Of a stretch of DNA of 50,168 nucleotides, positions 1-10,355 are shown piece by piece. The stretch comes from Bacteroides intestinalis. Its GTDB lineage: Bacteria; Bacteroidota; Bacteroidia; Bacteroidales; Bacteroidaceae. The position numbers were made by a program, and so were the translations under genes. The notes beneath the pieces are model-generated. The model had not been told where the DNA came from. It did not search any database and saw nothing but the letters and a program-made list of their open reading frames with translations. The DNA lies in contig NZ_QRZF01000029.1 of assembly GCF_003464595.1 (NCBI RefSeq), positions 1 through 50,168 on the forward strand. The letters run 5' to 3'. Positions within the stretch are counted from its first letter, which is position 1. Each line of letters opens with the position of its first letter.

Positions 1-239
1 ACACCGTTTTTAGTTAAATAGGTGTAAACCATTTCTGTATTAAGTCAATATCACTGGTTCTCAGCAGAATAACCCCTAATATGAAATAAACAAATGCATC
101 GTCCTGATATGGGCGACTGCGAAAGTGAGAGTAACCCGCTTACCCTCACACCGTTTTTTACTACCACCACACTTAATATCTTAACTATCAACGACTCGTA
201 CTAAGAGTGAGGGTAGTGAGAGTAACTTGATCCAACTTT
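1..239. repeat. Intergenic repeat region downstream of the first PUL
   Basis: No convincing gene is visible here. The stretch contains repeated short units. The 11-mer gtgagagtaac occurs at 125-135 and again at 216-226. The 11-mer acaccgttttt occurs at 1-11 and 148-158. The octamer accctcac at 142-149 is the reverse complement of gtgagggt at 207-214, so a hairpin with a roughly 57-nt loop can form. The left end also has acacc (1-5) facing ggtgt (21-25). The repeat probably continues beyond the window edge. It lies just after the stop of the last PUL gene and may act in 3'-end formation, but no T-tract terminator is seen. Confidence 0.45.
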
Positions 240-3200
240 TTATTGAACGCTTGAGTTCATGGTAACTGAAAAACGATAAGTTCCGGACTGCAACGCAAGC
301 GAGATAGCCCTTCCCTTCTGCGCATACAAGCTAACTCCTTTCGCTTCTTTCCATATAGAATCTCCTTCTTTTAGGGTTTCCAAATCTATATCGGACAGCT
401 TCAAAATAGCCGTAGTATTAGCAGGCACAGTAACTTCAAGATTCAGGACACCAGAATTCACCGCCCAGTTGGACACTATATTCCCATACATCGAATTATA
501 ATGTGAACGAACCTGCTGAGGCCCTTTCTCCGTAATCCAAGGTTCAATGATAAATTGTTTATATCCGGATTCCGTACGTCGAATACCTCCCAGAGCCTCA
601 ATAAACCAGCTTCCTATGTATAAATAAGAACTATGCAAAGCCGAGCCACGACATTCCCAGTCTTCAAAGAGTGTACCATTACCTTTTTCCAACATATTCC
701 CCCAACCTGGAAAATCTTCTTTCATAGCCATCTCAAAAATCAAATCATCACGATGATTATCCAGTAAAGTATGCAGCAGGAATGAACCGGCAGTTATCCC
801 TCCCCAGAAATGCCCTTTACGATTTACAAGAATTTCCTGTTCAAGACGTTTCCAGACTTTGGTCCTCAGATTCTCAGGAGGCAGATCAACCATTAATGCA
901 ATGGCCAGATACGAAGGATAACCATTCACATAACTATTATTCCGGGAATCAAAGAAAGTCGTATGTACTGCTTTACGGATTTCTGAGGCTCGCTTCCTAT
1001 AAGTAGCCGCCACTGTTTTATGGCCCAAAATATCGGCTATCCTTGCTGCTGTCTCCAAACTATAAATCCAATGGCAATTATTGAAAAACAGCGTCTCACG
1101 TGTATCTCCAAGTGCTTTTCCTTGTTTTTCCATGGCTGATCGTTCCGACCATGCATCCGGCCAAAGCCAGTCTCCCAAGAAACTCCACTTACCTCCCCAG
1201 CGTACCAACATATTATGTTGGGACTTCGTTTCTAAAAAATCAAGCCAGCGCTGGATTGTCGGAAAACTTTCCGAAAGGATGCGTATATCTCCATATTGCC
1301 GATAAAACTCCCATGGCAATGTGATACAGAATCCGCTCCACGACGGACCTCCACCACCAATACGAGTAGGAGCTGTATAAGGAATATTACCATCTGCCTC
1401 TTGAACATCCCGCCAATCTTCCATCCATTTATTATAGAAAGCTCCCAATTGATAATTCCCCAAAGCCGTACGCGTGGTAGCCAAAGCATCTCCACCATAG
1501 CCACAGCGTTCACGATGAGGACAATCTACCACATAATTGCCTAAACTAAGGTTTTCCAAAGTCCATAAAGTGGTACGATAGATATTATTCAGTAAGGGAA
1601 TATCACATTCAAATCCACCGCTTCTGCGATAATCAGGACGAATCATCCAACCACGTATCTGGTCTGTTGTTGGCTTATAGCGCAAACCACTGATTTGTAC
1701 CCAACGGCCCGTCATATAATTAAAACGATTGCAGAAAGTTCCTTTCCGTTTAGGGCCCACTTTATAAATACTGTGTATGCCATAACTGCAAACATCCTTT
1801 TCCCTCTCGGAGAATTGGAATACGATTGAATCGCCAGGCTGGCCTTTAAGCTGCATTTCAAACCAACCGGCATAATTGACGCCCATATCAACTCTATAAA
1901 CACCAGGAGTAATTTCCTGAATAGAGAGAGGAGTTATCTCTTGAATCAGACGATTAGGTTCCGTACGGTCTGAGGAAACTTTGAGTGCAGGGTGATACAC
2001 TTTTACCTGTTCCCAATCGGAGTCGTCAAAATCAATGGCATTCCAATTATCTTTCTCTAAAGCCGCATCATAACATTCGCCTTCAAAATGATGGGCTTCC
2101 CAATATCCCAATAAAGTGTTGGGGCTGGCATGAGTCTTCCAGCTTTCATCGGAAGTAATTTGCAATTCTTTTCCTGAAGGCAATATAATCTCAGCCTGGA
2201 CTAAAGCCATAGGAATAGCCGGCTTATCTTCCCGTTGATAAGCTGGGAATATAGACCAGGAGGTTCCTAACCACAGAGCTATCGCATTGTTACCTGATTT
2301 CAGATAATTCGTTATATCATAAGTCATATAACGGGCACGCGATTTATGATCCGTAACCGAGGGAGAAAGAACCGCATCCCCTACCTTTTTTCCATTCACA
2401 TACAGTTCGTGATAACCGACAGATGCTACATAAATAACAGCATCCTGTGGTATAGTCTCCAAGTTGAATGTTTTGCGGAACCAAGGATCGGGCATCACAT
2501 TATTGACCTTCCGGCCTCCTACACTCTGAGCTTCCATTTTTTCACTGCCTATCCATTGTGCTCCCCAGTCATCTGCCAATAATCCCATACGCCAAGAGGC
2601 AGGTGCACTCCAGGAAGACCAATTGCCTTGCTCATCGGAGAAACGAACTTTCCAGAAGCATTTTTGTCCGGCAATTAAAGGAACGCCTTCATAAACTATA
2701 TTCACCGATTCATTAGTATTTATACGACCACTATCCCAAAGATCACCACGATTTGCATCCAGAAGAGCTTCGGAACTTGATACCAATATTTGATAAGCGG
2801 TCTGCTTCAGGCCACGCATACTGGTAGTTGTTCCCATTTTCCAACTTAACCGCGGCTTCGGTACATCAATTCCTAAAGGATTTTCCAGATATTCACATTT
2901 TAAGTCGAAAGGCTGGATAGCAGCAATATCTGTAAAGGTCGTACTTCCTGTTAATCCTTCTTTTGGGAAAGCGATCTGCACTTCTCTGCCATTCAGAGCA
3001 AGACATACCTCTCTTTGTTTATAAAGCGGATCAGCCGCCCAAATATCATAACCATTTTCCTTTTGTTCAAGATAGACAATAACTTGTTTATCCGCAGTTA
3101 ATGTAAGCCCGCTATCCAACTCAACCATTCCCGGACGATAAAAGACAACAGCATATTGATGATTCAGCTTGACAGCCTGTACCGTAACCGAATTTTCAAT

Positions 3201-5006
3201 AATCTTATAGTTCTGAGTAGCTACAAATGACTGGAAATCTTCTAAGGACTTATCAGGAACTACCATATAAGCATATTCCCCATCCTTGACCTTCTTTCCA
3301 TGATCAATCCAAAGATTAAAGACAGCATCAGAAACTTCCTCGCCGCTCTCACTGATATTAATATCTTTCCAGGAACCACTTTGTTTCTGACTATTGACAG
3401 TTACCTCTCCACCTAAGGGAAACAAATAACCAACTTTATCATGATGCACCCAAATGGGATTTTTTATAGATGCGTTTTCTTTATAGATAGTACTACTTCC
3501 CTCCCCGCCAACGATCATCTTATCAGTAAAAAAGCACTGATTTACAGTTGTAACCACTTCTTCAGGAGCATCAGACGTTATGCCGGCTCCTAAACACAAA
3601 AGTACATCATCCATAAAGAAATAAGCCTTATTAGCTTTTACTCCCCTATAGCAATGTTCATAAGCAACCACCCCGTTTTTACCATTACTGACTCCACCGC
3701 CAAACTCATTCAATCCGAATAAATATCCTTGAAGCCTGGCTGAATCCGGATGTTGCACAGCTGTAGTACCTGGTATTTTATTCCAATTCCAGATAGGAAA
3801 TATACTTTCATATTCTTTTCCTGAAGTCAGGATATTTGTTGTGCCAAGTGGTAGATTATACCCTTTGAGATTCTCATTATTAAGCATCTCTGTACCATTG
3901 GTTCGGGTAGAAATGACTTTAGCCGAAAGATAATAATTGGCTCCATGCTGAACCATAATATCCGATTTCCAGAAATACTTATTACCGGGAGTAGGAAATG
4001 GAGTACCGGACAGATGTTCTTTCCATGCAGAATAGTCTGCCGCGTGCTGTAAATCATTCTCCTCCATCCGCTCTAATGTGGCAGAAGAAATGTTACTAAG
4101 CCCCTCCTGACGTGATATATTACGGCCAATTGAACCAAAATCAAAAGTCCCTCGATAACCGAGTAAACGATGCCCCTCTAATAATAGATTAATAAATATC
4201 TCTTTTTTCTCCGGAGTAAAATAAGCATCAAAAACAGTACCCTTTACCAGTTGCAGATAGTATGCAATATCGTCTACATATGATAGCCCATACCCACCGG
4301 AGTACAATTGCGGACGATGCTGATGAAAACTGCCATCAATCTTAATACCTTCATCACCTTGTCCGGGAACTATTTCAATAGTAGAAGCAATAGATTCAAA
4401 GCCTATCCGTACCAGATCGATATTATCCTCAATGCATCCTTTATGAATCGTCACACTGGATACCCAAGTGCGATTTTTACCTTTATGCCCTTTATTTCCT
4501 GTAAGATCCCGTAAATAGGAAGAGTAATGTAAAAGCTGTTTTTTACTGATCTTACCCTTCAGCAGAAGCAACGGAACCATATAATCTTGCGGAGCACCAA
4601 TATCACCAAACCACCAATTCTTCGACTCAGGACGCACTTTATACCAATAATCAATACCCGCAACAATTCTATTTAATAGTTTTTTTGAACTATAAAACTC
4701 ACTCCCAGGTTTTCGGTAAGCAATAGCCATCGATTTCAATCGCTTCAGATGCGTACCGGCTGGAAAGAAGGCACCTTCATGTACTGTGATATAGTCCAAA
4801 TCAGGGAAACTCCCATCCGGACGTATCGCATTCATATAGCCAGAGACTACCTGTTCATCCACTTTTGTTTCCAGATGGGAAGAGACCAGCCTGTCTGTCA
4901 TTTCATCCAGTTCCTTTTGCATCTCCATCCGTATGTCTTTAGCCCCAGTCAAAGAACAAAATAGAGTAAGGAAGAAGAAAAATAGTTGTAATCGTTTCAT
5001 AACCAT
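240..5006 (-). CDS. PL8-type polysaccharide lyase fused to GH78 alpha-L-rhamnosidase
   Basis: A 1588-residue secreted protein with two enzyme halves. A signal peptide covers about residues 1-22; the start may equally be the ATG at 5000. Residues ~25-690 resemble the PL8 fold (alpha/alpha toroid plus beta-sandwich) of chondroitin AC, hyaluronate and xanthan lyases. A catalytic set can be placed: Asn178 (GKNRTW), His230 and Tyr239 (nine residues apart, as in the family), and Arg295/Arg299 in GRNISR. Residues ~697-1588 form GH78: an N-terminal FN3-like domain, beta-sandwiches, then an (alpha/alpha)6 barrel with DCPHRERCGYGGD (Asp1161, general acid Glu1166, Asp1173) and base Glu1448 in TLFEDW. 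All key residues of both halves are present, so both are probably active. The lyase half would cut a 4-linked uronic acid by beta-elimination and the other half remove alpha-L-rhamnose. It follows GH88 by 9 nt and is the last gene of the operon. The family call is by motif; PL33-like assignment is an alternative. Confidence 0.85.
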   Translation of the reverse strand: MVMKRLQLFFFFLTLFCSLTGAKDIRMEMQKELDEMTDRLVSSHLETKVDEQVVSGYMNAIRPDGSFPDLDYITVHEGAFFPAGTHLKRLKSMAIAYRKPGSEFYSSKKLLNRIVAGIDYWYKVRPESKNWWFGDIGAPQDYMVPLLLLKGKISKKQLLHYSSYLRDLTGNKGHKGKNRTWVSSVTIHKGCIEDNIDLVRIGFESIASTIEIVPGQGDEGIKIDGSFHQHRPQLYSGGYGLSYVDDIAYYLQLVKGTVFDAYFTPEKKEIFINLLLEGHRLLGYRGTFDFGSIGRNISRQEGLSNISSATLERMEENDLQHAADYSAWKEHLSGTPFPTPGNKYFWKSDIMVQHGANYYLSAKVISTRTNGTEMLNNENLKGYNLPLGTTNILTSGKEYESIFPIWNWNKIPGTTAVQHPDSARLQGYLFGLNEFGGGVSNGKNGVVAYEHCYRGVKANKAYFFMDDVLLCLGAGITSDAPEEVVTTVNQCFFTDKMIVGGEGSSTIYKENASIKNPIWVHHDKVGYLFPLGGEVTVNSQKQSGSWKDINISESGEEVSDAVFNLWIDHGKKVKDGEYAYMVVPDKSLEDFQSFVATQNYKIIENSVTVQAVKLNHQYAVVFYRPGMVELDSGLTLTADKQVIVYLEQKENGYDIWAADPLYKQREVCLALNGREVQIAFPKEGLTGSTTFTDIAAIQPFDLKCEYLENPLGIDVPKPRLSWKMGTTTSMRGLKQTAYQILVSSSEALLDANRGDLWDSGRINTNESVNIVYEGVPLIAGQKCFWKVRFSDEQGNWSSWSAPASWRMGLLADDWGAQWIGSEKMEAQSVGGRKVNNVMPDPWFRKTFNLETIPQDAVIYVASVGYHELYVNGKKVGDAVLSPSVTDHKSRARYMTYDITNYLKSGNNAIALWLGTSWSIFPAYQREDKPAIPMALVQAEIILPSGKELQITSDESWKTHASPNTLLGYWEAHHFEGECYDAALEKDNWNAIDFDDSDWEQVKVYHPALKVSSDRTEPNRLIQEITPLSIQEITPGVYRVDMGVNYAGWFEMQLKGQPGDSIVFQFSEREKDVCSYGIHSIYKVGPKRKGTFCNRFNYMTGRWVQISGLRYKPTTDQIRGWMIRPDYRRSGGFECDIPLLNNIYRTTLWTLENLSLGNYVVDCPHRERCGYGGDALATTRTALGNYQLGAFYNKWMEDWRDVQEADGNIPYTAPTRIGGGGPSWSGFCITLPWEFYRQYGDIRILSESFPTIQRWLDFLETKSQHNMLVRWGGKWSFLGDWLWPDAWSERSAMEKQGKALGDTRETLFFNNCHWIYSLETAARIADILGHKTVAATYRKRASEIRKAVHTTFFDSRNNSYVNGYPSYLAIALMVDLPPENLRTKVWKRLEQEILVNRKGHFWGGITAGSFLLHTLLDNHRDDLIFEMAMKEDFPGWGNMLEKGNGTLFEDWECRGSALHSSYLYIGSWFIEALGGIRRTESGYKQFIIEPWITEKGPQQVRSHYNSMYGNIVSNWAVNSGVLNLEVTVPANTTAILKLSDIDLETLKEGDSIWKEAKGVSLYAQKGRAISLALQSGTYRFSVTMNSSVQ

Positions 5007-5015
5007 ATCATTATT

Positions 5016-6206
5016 TTAAGGCTTATCCACCAAAGATTTGTAACGGCATAGAGCCTCTACATAATAATAATCGGCATACGTTAAAGGTACATCAACCTCA
5101 GTACCGGACGGTATATTTCCTACTGAATGTTTAAGAATAAATCCTCCGTTGGTTCCCACCTCTGCCGTATATACCGGTGAAGATAATGTCTGTAGCATTT
5201 TCTCAGCTGCTTTATAATATTTTTCAGCCTTGTCTCCGGATACATATTGGGATAGTTCCAATAAACCGGAACAATTAATGGCAGCTGCAGAAGCATCACG
5301 TAAAGCATCCGGTATATCGGGAGCATTATAATCCCAATAAGGAATCAGGTCCTTAGGCATATTAGGATGGTTCAAGACAAATTCTGCAATTTTTATAGCT
5401 TGTTCAAGATACTCCGGTTTCTTAGTAAATCGATACATCATCGTATAACCATAAAGTCCCCAAGCCTGCCCACGTGCCCAAGCCGATTTCTCGGAAAAAC
5501 CTTGCCCACCTTGATAATGCTTTATTGTACCAGTCTTCGGATTATAATTCAAACCATGGTAAAGACTATTATCGGCACGGAAATGATTCTTTAGAGTAGT
5601 ATCGGCATGTTTCACCGCAATGTCATAAAACGTACTGTCTCCTGTGGCCTGAGCCGCCCAAAACAATAACTCCAGATTCATCATATTATCGATGATAACG
5701 ACATAATCATCCGATCCACGATTGTGGGACTTGATACAGCCCACTACCGGACTGAAACGGGTAATCAGAGAACGGGCACTATTCGCCATAATATCTTTAT
5801 ATCCGGATTGTGGAGCAATGCGATTGGCATTGCCATAGCTACAATACATCATGAAACCAACATCATGTGTATTCACATTATACTGTTCCGGCTCCAATAA
5901 CTTCAACATACGCACTCCCTCGGTATAGAGTTCTTCATTTCCTGTTTCTTCATACAAATAAAATAAAGTTCCGGGATAAAAGCCACTGCACCACCATTTT
6001 GAATTGCTGGTTTTCAAGCGCTGCATATGCTTGTCATACGTTTTAGGGAACTGGTTAGTTCCTTTCAGTTCATCTCTCATATAAAGATACTGGCGAGCAG
6101 CATGTTCCAAAGCCTTATCAACCTTTACCTTTCCTTTGGCAAACAGGTCGCCAGTAGAAAAGACACAGACAAAAGCCACAACAAACAGTAATGTTATCTT
6201 TTTCAT
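5016..6206 (-). CDS. GH88 unsaturated glucuronyl hydrolase
   Basis: A 396-residue secreted enzyme that hydrates and releases the 4,5-unsaturated uronic acid left by a polysaccharide lyase. I chose the ATG at 6206 because it puts the signal peptide (MKKITLLFVVAF..., cut after about residue 25) at the N-terminus behind an A-rich leader; an ATG at 6239 would add 11 residues. The (alpha/alpha)6 fold is supported by the GH88 motifs NTHDVGF (Asp115) and VIIDNMMNLELL (Asp173), which match the two catalytic aspartates of Bacillus UGL, and by the aromatic SAWARGQAWGLYGY motif. It sits between the GH2-GH28 fusion and the PL8-GH78 fusion in one operon, so its natural substrate is probably the product of the neighbouring PL8 domain. 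Length is normal for the family. Confidence 0.9.
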   Translation of the reverse strand: MKKITLLFVVAFVCVFSTGDLFAKGKVKVDKALEHAARQYLYMRDELKGTNQFPKTYDKHMQRLKTSNSKWWCSGFYPGTLFYLYEETGNEELYTEGVRMLKLLEPEQYNVNTHDVGFMMYCSYGNANRIAPQSGYKDIMANSARSLITRFSPVVGCIKSHNRGSDDYVVIIDNMMNLELLFWAAQATGDSTFYDIAVKHADTTLKNHFRADNSLYHGLNYNPKTGTIKHYQGGQGFSEKSAWARGQAWGLYGYTMMYRFTKKPEYLEQAIKIAEFVLNHPNMPKDLIPYWDYNAPDIPDALRDASAAAINCSGLLELSQYVSGDKAEKYYKAAEKMLQTLSSPVYTAEVGTNGGFILKHSVGNIPSGTEVDVPLTYADYYYVEALCRYKSLVDKP

Positions 6207-6248
6207 ATTTCTTTCTTTTCCAAATATGATATTCTTCATTTCACAATC

Positions 6249-9200
6249 TCAATTCCGCACAACTTTCAGTCCGCTAATATGCTTGATATCTGTTACATTC
6301 ATTTCTTGCAAGCTATGAACCGGTGTCATCTGATCGTGCATATATATATTTTCCAGCATGATATTTTTTATCGGATGCTTTTCACTATAGCCTCTAATCA
6401 AAGAAGGAGTACTTCCTACTTCACGGACCCTGATGTTACTGAGGGTTATATTCTCCACATTTTCAGGAGAACGTAAATTGATTTCCAACCAGCGGCTTTC
6501 ACTCTTATCACGAGGCCAAAATCCCTCAATATCTATATTATCAAAAAGTATATTACTGGCAATCCCTTTTCCCCATCTATGATTTACCGCAATGGCACGC
6601 ATACTCTTATAAGAGAAAGAATTGATAAAACTCAGATTGGTCTGATCCTGCTCCACTCCAAAGCCTAATTTAAAAGTGGCACACCGGCTCCATCCGAAAC
6701 AATCATCAAAGACAACATCATCCAGTATTTCCGGTTTCCCATACCATTTTCCTGCAATATCAGTCTCCTGCAACCAGGTTTTGGTAGAGTAAGTATCATC
6801 TTCGGCAATAGCAAACGAGTGCTTTACCAATACATGCTGGCACTCTTGAATATCGATAGCGTCATCTTCATAGTTCTTATCGTTCTCATTGAAATGCTTG
6901 GTATTAAGCAATGCCACATGATCGCAACGAGTTGGAACAACGCCCCACAGACCACTATCTACAAAAGTAATTCCATCAACTGTAAATCCGCTACATTGCA
7001 TCGGAAATAAGAGGTTATTCAGATAATGATGTTGAGTACGCATATAGGTGCCATTCCCATCAATAATTCCACGACCATAGATCTTTATATTCGAAGAATT
7101 ATCTTCCGTAAAGATAAACCAGGTACCATCCATTTTTAGTGATTGCTTCCGGTAATGTGTGATATAATCTTTCGGATTTCCTGTTCCACGGAGCACAGCC
7201 CCACCTTCCATATAAATATGCACATTGCTACGGAGAATTAAATTACCGCAATAATACAGGCCGGCCGGTATATAAACAGTTCCTCCACCATTACGATTCG
7301 CATCATCAATAGCTGTCTGAATAGCTATTGTACTCAACTCTGCTCCTTTTGGATCGGCTTTATAAGGTTCAGAGAGAATATTATATATACCTATCCCTTC
7401 ATTCTCGGGTATATCTGTTTCCAGATTATCTGCCGCAATAGCCAGTTCTTTCAGTTCGTTGATCTTCACAATCAAGTAACGGGAATCTACCAAATCAAAC
7501 GTCAGCTTATTACCGTCAGCTACCGCTTTTATGTTCAAAGCTAAAGGTGAAATAGTGAACTGTTTAATATCTTCATCTACTGTAACAGTAACCTTTTGCC
7601 TGCCGGAGAAGGAAAATGTAGCAAAATCATAGATAGGAGAAAAGGCTTGTACCGGTACATCAGTCTGGCCTACATTCAGAGAATGTTGTTTGCCACGCTG
7701 ATAGCAAGATGCCAACGGATAAGCCTTCACTTGCGGTTGTTCCACTGCATCTGAAAAAGAAGTGACTTGCAGTCTTTCCGCAAACTGTAACCCAGGTAAA
7801 TCAGTGGTCACTCTTACCGTCACAGGCTTACCCGGCAAGATATCCATATAATTATCAGATATAAAATTATCGATATCTCCTTTAAGCGACAGGAAAACTC
7901 CTCTTGCAAAAACATCACAAGATAAAGTAACATCATAACCACCTTCAACCGCTACGAAGTTCTTATTAATCCGTGCCGTTGCATAATGCATATCCTTCTG
8001 TTTAGCCGGAAAATAATTATTGGTATACTCTTTTCCGGTTTTATCTCTATAAGAGACATGGATTACAACATCTTCTTTATTCGCTCCATCCAACATTTTA
8101 TCCACAGTTTCTCTCCAAACCACCGTACTTGTATTAGCCGGAACGGTGACCTGCCTGGTGAATTCCTTCACAATACCATCACCATCCAACCGGAGAGCAC
8201 AAACCTTTAACTCACCTGAAGTAGGTTTCAGTCTGTCGGACACTATATATACCTGAAGAACGTTGCCATCTTCTATCGGTGATACCAGTAAATCAGCAAA
8301 AGACTTTACCGTAAAATAATGCTGGGCTTTCCAACGACCGTAATAATCACGACTGGACCAGGACGCTACCGGCCAGCAATCATTATGTTGCCACACCAAT
8401 GATCCCATACAATAAGGCATATCACGCCGGTGTGCTTCCATAGCCATTTTCATAGCATCAGCCTGCAATAACTGGCTCATATAGGTAAATGAACGGAAAT
8501 CTTTGGGTTGCCGGTATTCCGACAACAAGAAATCGTTAATACGTTTATTGGCTGTTGCCCCACCTCTCTGATGAGCCATCATCACTTCCGAAGTCAAATT
8601 CCAGTCTTCCTGCAGAGGTGCATAACGTTTAATTGATTCAAATTCCGGGAATGACTGAAAGCCATACTCACTAAAAAAGCGGCTCCGCTCATGCTTAAAT
8701 TCCGAAAGAGGTTTTAATCCCTGCCAAACTTCCCAGTAATGCATGTCACCTACCGTATGATTGCGCGTACCCTTATCATCAGAGTAAGGAGACGATTTAC
8801 GATAGCAAACCCCTGGATGATATTCCTCCACAACAGCCGGTAACGTTACAAAATACTGGTCCTTAAATTGCTTCCATATAATATCTGAATAAGCCGGATT
8901 CTGTTTATCGTAGGTATTCTTCCAATTCCAGTTAAACCAAGCATCCAGGCACTCATTATTACCACACCAAAGAGCTATACAACTGTGATTGCGCAATCGC
9001 CGTACATTATCTATAGCTTCCTTACGAATATTTTCCAGCAACTCACCCTCAGCAGGGAATACGCTACATGCAAACATAAAATCCTGCCAAACTAAAATAC
9101 CGTATTTATCACATAAATCATAAAAAATATCTTTCTCATAAACCCCACCACCCCAAATCCGGAGCATGTTCATATTTGCACTGACTGCATCCTGAATTGT

Positions 9201-10331
9201 TTTCTCATAAATAGAGTCGGTAACACGTGTCAGAAAGTTATCGCAAGGAATATAATTCGCTCCTTTGGCAAACAAGGGTTTCCCATTCAGTTCAAAATAG
9301 AAACTTTCACCATGTTCGTCAGGAGCCGTTACCACTTTCAATGAACGGATGCCCAGTTTGTCTTCTGTTATATCTATTTGTTTTCCATCCAGTTCCAGAG
9401 TTGTAGCAAAGTCGTACAAGAAAGGTTCGCCTAAGCCATTAGTCCACCATAACCGGGGTTTCTTCATGGTAAATGATACCGGGATTTTATTCAAACCTTT
9501 ATTTAAGCGAATTAATTTTCGGCACTCGGTACGGCTATCCGTACGATTGATTACAGAAACACTTGCTTCTGTTTCTTTATCAGACAGCACTTCTACTGTT
9601 ACGTCTATTACAGCCTGATTGGCTGTCACAGACTTCTGGTTATAAAAGACATCATCTATACGAACCTCATCCCATGCCTCCAGGGCTACAGGACGCCAAA
9701 TACCCGAAGTTACCAGACGAGGGCCCCAATCCCAACCAAAATGATAGCCGGCCTTACGAACAAATACTCCGACCTTACGATTCAGCAAACCTCCATTTTC
9801 CGACTGATCATTCGAACTGCGATATTGAAAAGGAACCGCTTCCCACTTCGGCATAGCTACTTTGATAGGAGAATGCAGGTAAACCTGCAACTCATTGCCA
9901 TGCTCTTTCAAGAGAGAACGGACATCTGCTTGCCATTCACGAAACATATTATCTGCAGCAAGAACTTTCTTTCCATTCAGCGTTACGTCGGCATAGGTGT
10001 CCAGCCCCTCAAAATGCAATACTATATTTCTTTTAGCCAATAGTTCAGGAGCCACATCAAAAGTAGTCCGATAAATCCAATCCTCTTTATCCACCCACTG
10101 TACACCACGCTCATTGAGTCTGTAAAATGGATCATCTATCAGTTTGTTATTCATCAGGTCTGTGTGAACCGTTCCCGGCACTGTAGCCTCATACCAGTTA
10201 GTGCCCCGCGCCTGACGGAAGCTCCATTCTTCATGTAGATACTGAAGGACAGGCTGGGCATCGACTGCTGTAAACAGAAATAACAGATTCAGCAAGACTA
10301 TATAGAATTTCATCTTCACTTTCATATTCAT
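6249..10331 (-). CDS. GH2 beta-mannosidase fused to GH28-like beta-helix domain
   Basis: A 1360-residue secreted protein with two catalytic-type modules. A signal peptide covers about residues 1-25; other possible starts are at 10325 and 10313. Residues ~27-850 are a GH2 beta-mannosidase with sugar-binding jelly roll, Ig-like domain and TIM barrel. The acid/base is Glu460 in WCGNNE and the nucleophile Glu555 in SEYGFQS, nearly the same positions as in the Bacteroides beta-mannosidase BtMan2A. After further beta domains, a beta-sandwich linker (~920-1010) leads to a right-handed beta-helix (~1015-1360) of GH28/pectate-lyase type with acidic pairs in YEDDAIDI and AEDDTY. The canonical GHG histidine motif is not seen, so its exact reaction is unclear. 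The first half would release a beta-linked mannose-like sugar; the second probably acts on a uronosyl or rhamnosyl bond of the same glycan. It lies 24 nt after the other GH2 gene. Confidence 0.85.
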   Translation of the reverse strand: MNMKVKMKFYIVLLNLLFLFTAVDAQPVLQYLHEEWSFRQARGTNWYEATVPGTVHTDLMNNKLIDDPFYRLNERGVQWVDKEDWIYRTTFDVAPELLAKRNIVLHFEGLDTYADVTLNGKKVLAADNMFREWQADVRSLLKEHGNELQVYLHSPIKVAMPKWEAVPFQYRSSNDQSENGGLLNRKVGVFVRKAGYHFGWDWGPRLVTSGIWRPVALEAWDEVRIDDVFYNQKSVTANQAVIDVTVEVLSDKETEASVSVINRTDSRTECRKLIRLNKGLNKIPVSFTMKKPRLWWTNGLGEPFLYDFATTLELDGKQIDITEDKLGIRSLKVVTAPDEHGESFYFELNGKPLFAKGANYIPCDNFLTRVTDSIYEKTIQDAVSANMNMLRIWGGGVYEKDIFYDLCDKYGILVWQDFMFACSVFPAEGELLENIRKEAIDNVRRLRNHSCIALWCGNNECLDAWFNWNWKNTYDKQNPAYSDIIWKQFKDQYFVTLPAVVEEYHPGVCYRKSSPYSDDKGTRNHTVGDMHYWEVWQGLKPLSEFKHERSRFFSEYGFQSFPEFESIKRYAPLQEDWNLTSEVMMAHQRGGATANKRINDFLLSEYRQPKDFRSFTYMSQLLQADAMKMAMEAHRRDMPYCMGSLVWQHNDCWPVASWSSRDYYGRWKAQHYFTVKSFADLLVSPIEDGNVLQVYIVSDRLKPTSGELKVCALRLDGDGIVKEFTRQVTVPANTSTVVWRETVDKMLDGANKEDVVIHVSYRDKTGKEYTNNYFPAKQKDMHYATARINKNFVAVEGGYDVTLSCDVFARGVFLSLKGDIDNFISDNYMDILPGKPVTVRVTTDLPGLQFAERLQVTSFSDAVEQPQVKAYPLASCYQRGKQHSLNVGQTDVPVQAFSPIYDFATFSFSGRQKVTVTVDEDIKQFTISPLALNIKAVADGNKLTFDLVDSRYLIVKINELKELAIAADNLETDIPENEGIGIYNILSEPYKADPKGAELSTIAIQTAIDDANRNGGGTVYIPAGLYYCGNLILRSNVHIYMEGGAVLRGTGNPKDYITHYRKQSLKMDGTWFIFTEDNSSNIKIYGRGIIDGNGTYMRTQHHYLNNLLFPMQCSGFTVDGITFVDSGLWGVVPTRCDHVALLNTKHFNENDKNYEDDAIDIQECQHVLVKHSFAIAEDDTYSTKTWLQETDIAGKWYGKPEILDDVVFDDCFGWSRCATFKLGFGVEQDQTNLSFINSFSYKSMRAIAVNHRWGKGIASNILFDNIDIEGFWPRDKSESRWLEINLRSPENVENITLSNIRVREVGSTPSLIRGYSEKHPIKNIMLENIYMHDQMTPVHSLQEMNVTDIKHISGLKVVRN

Positions 10332-10355
10332 TTGTTTATTGTTATGAGATTAGGC

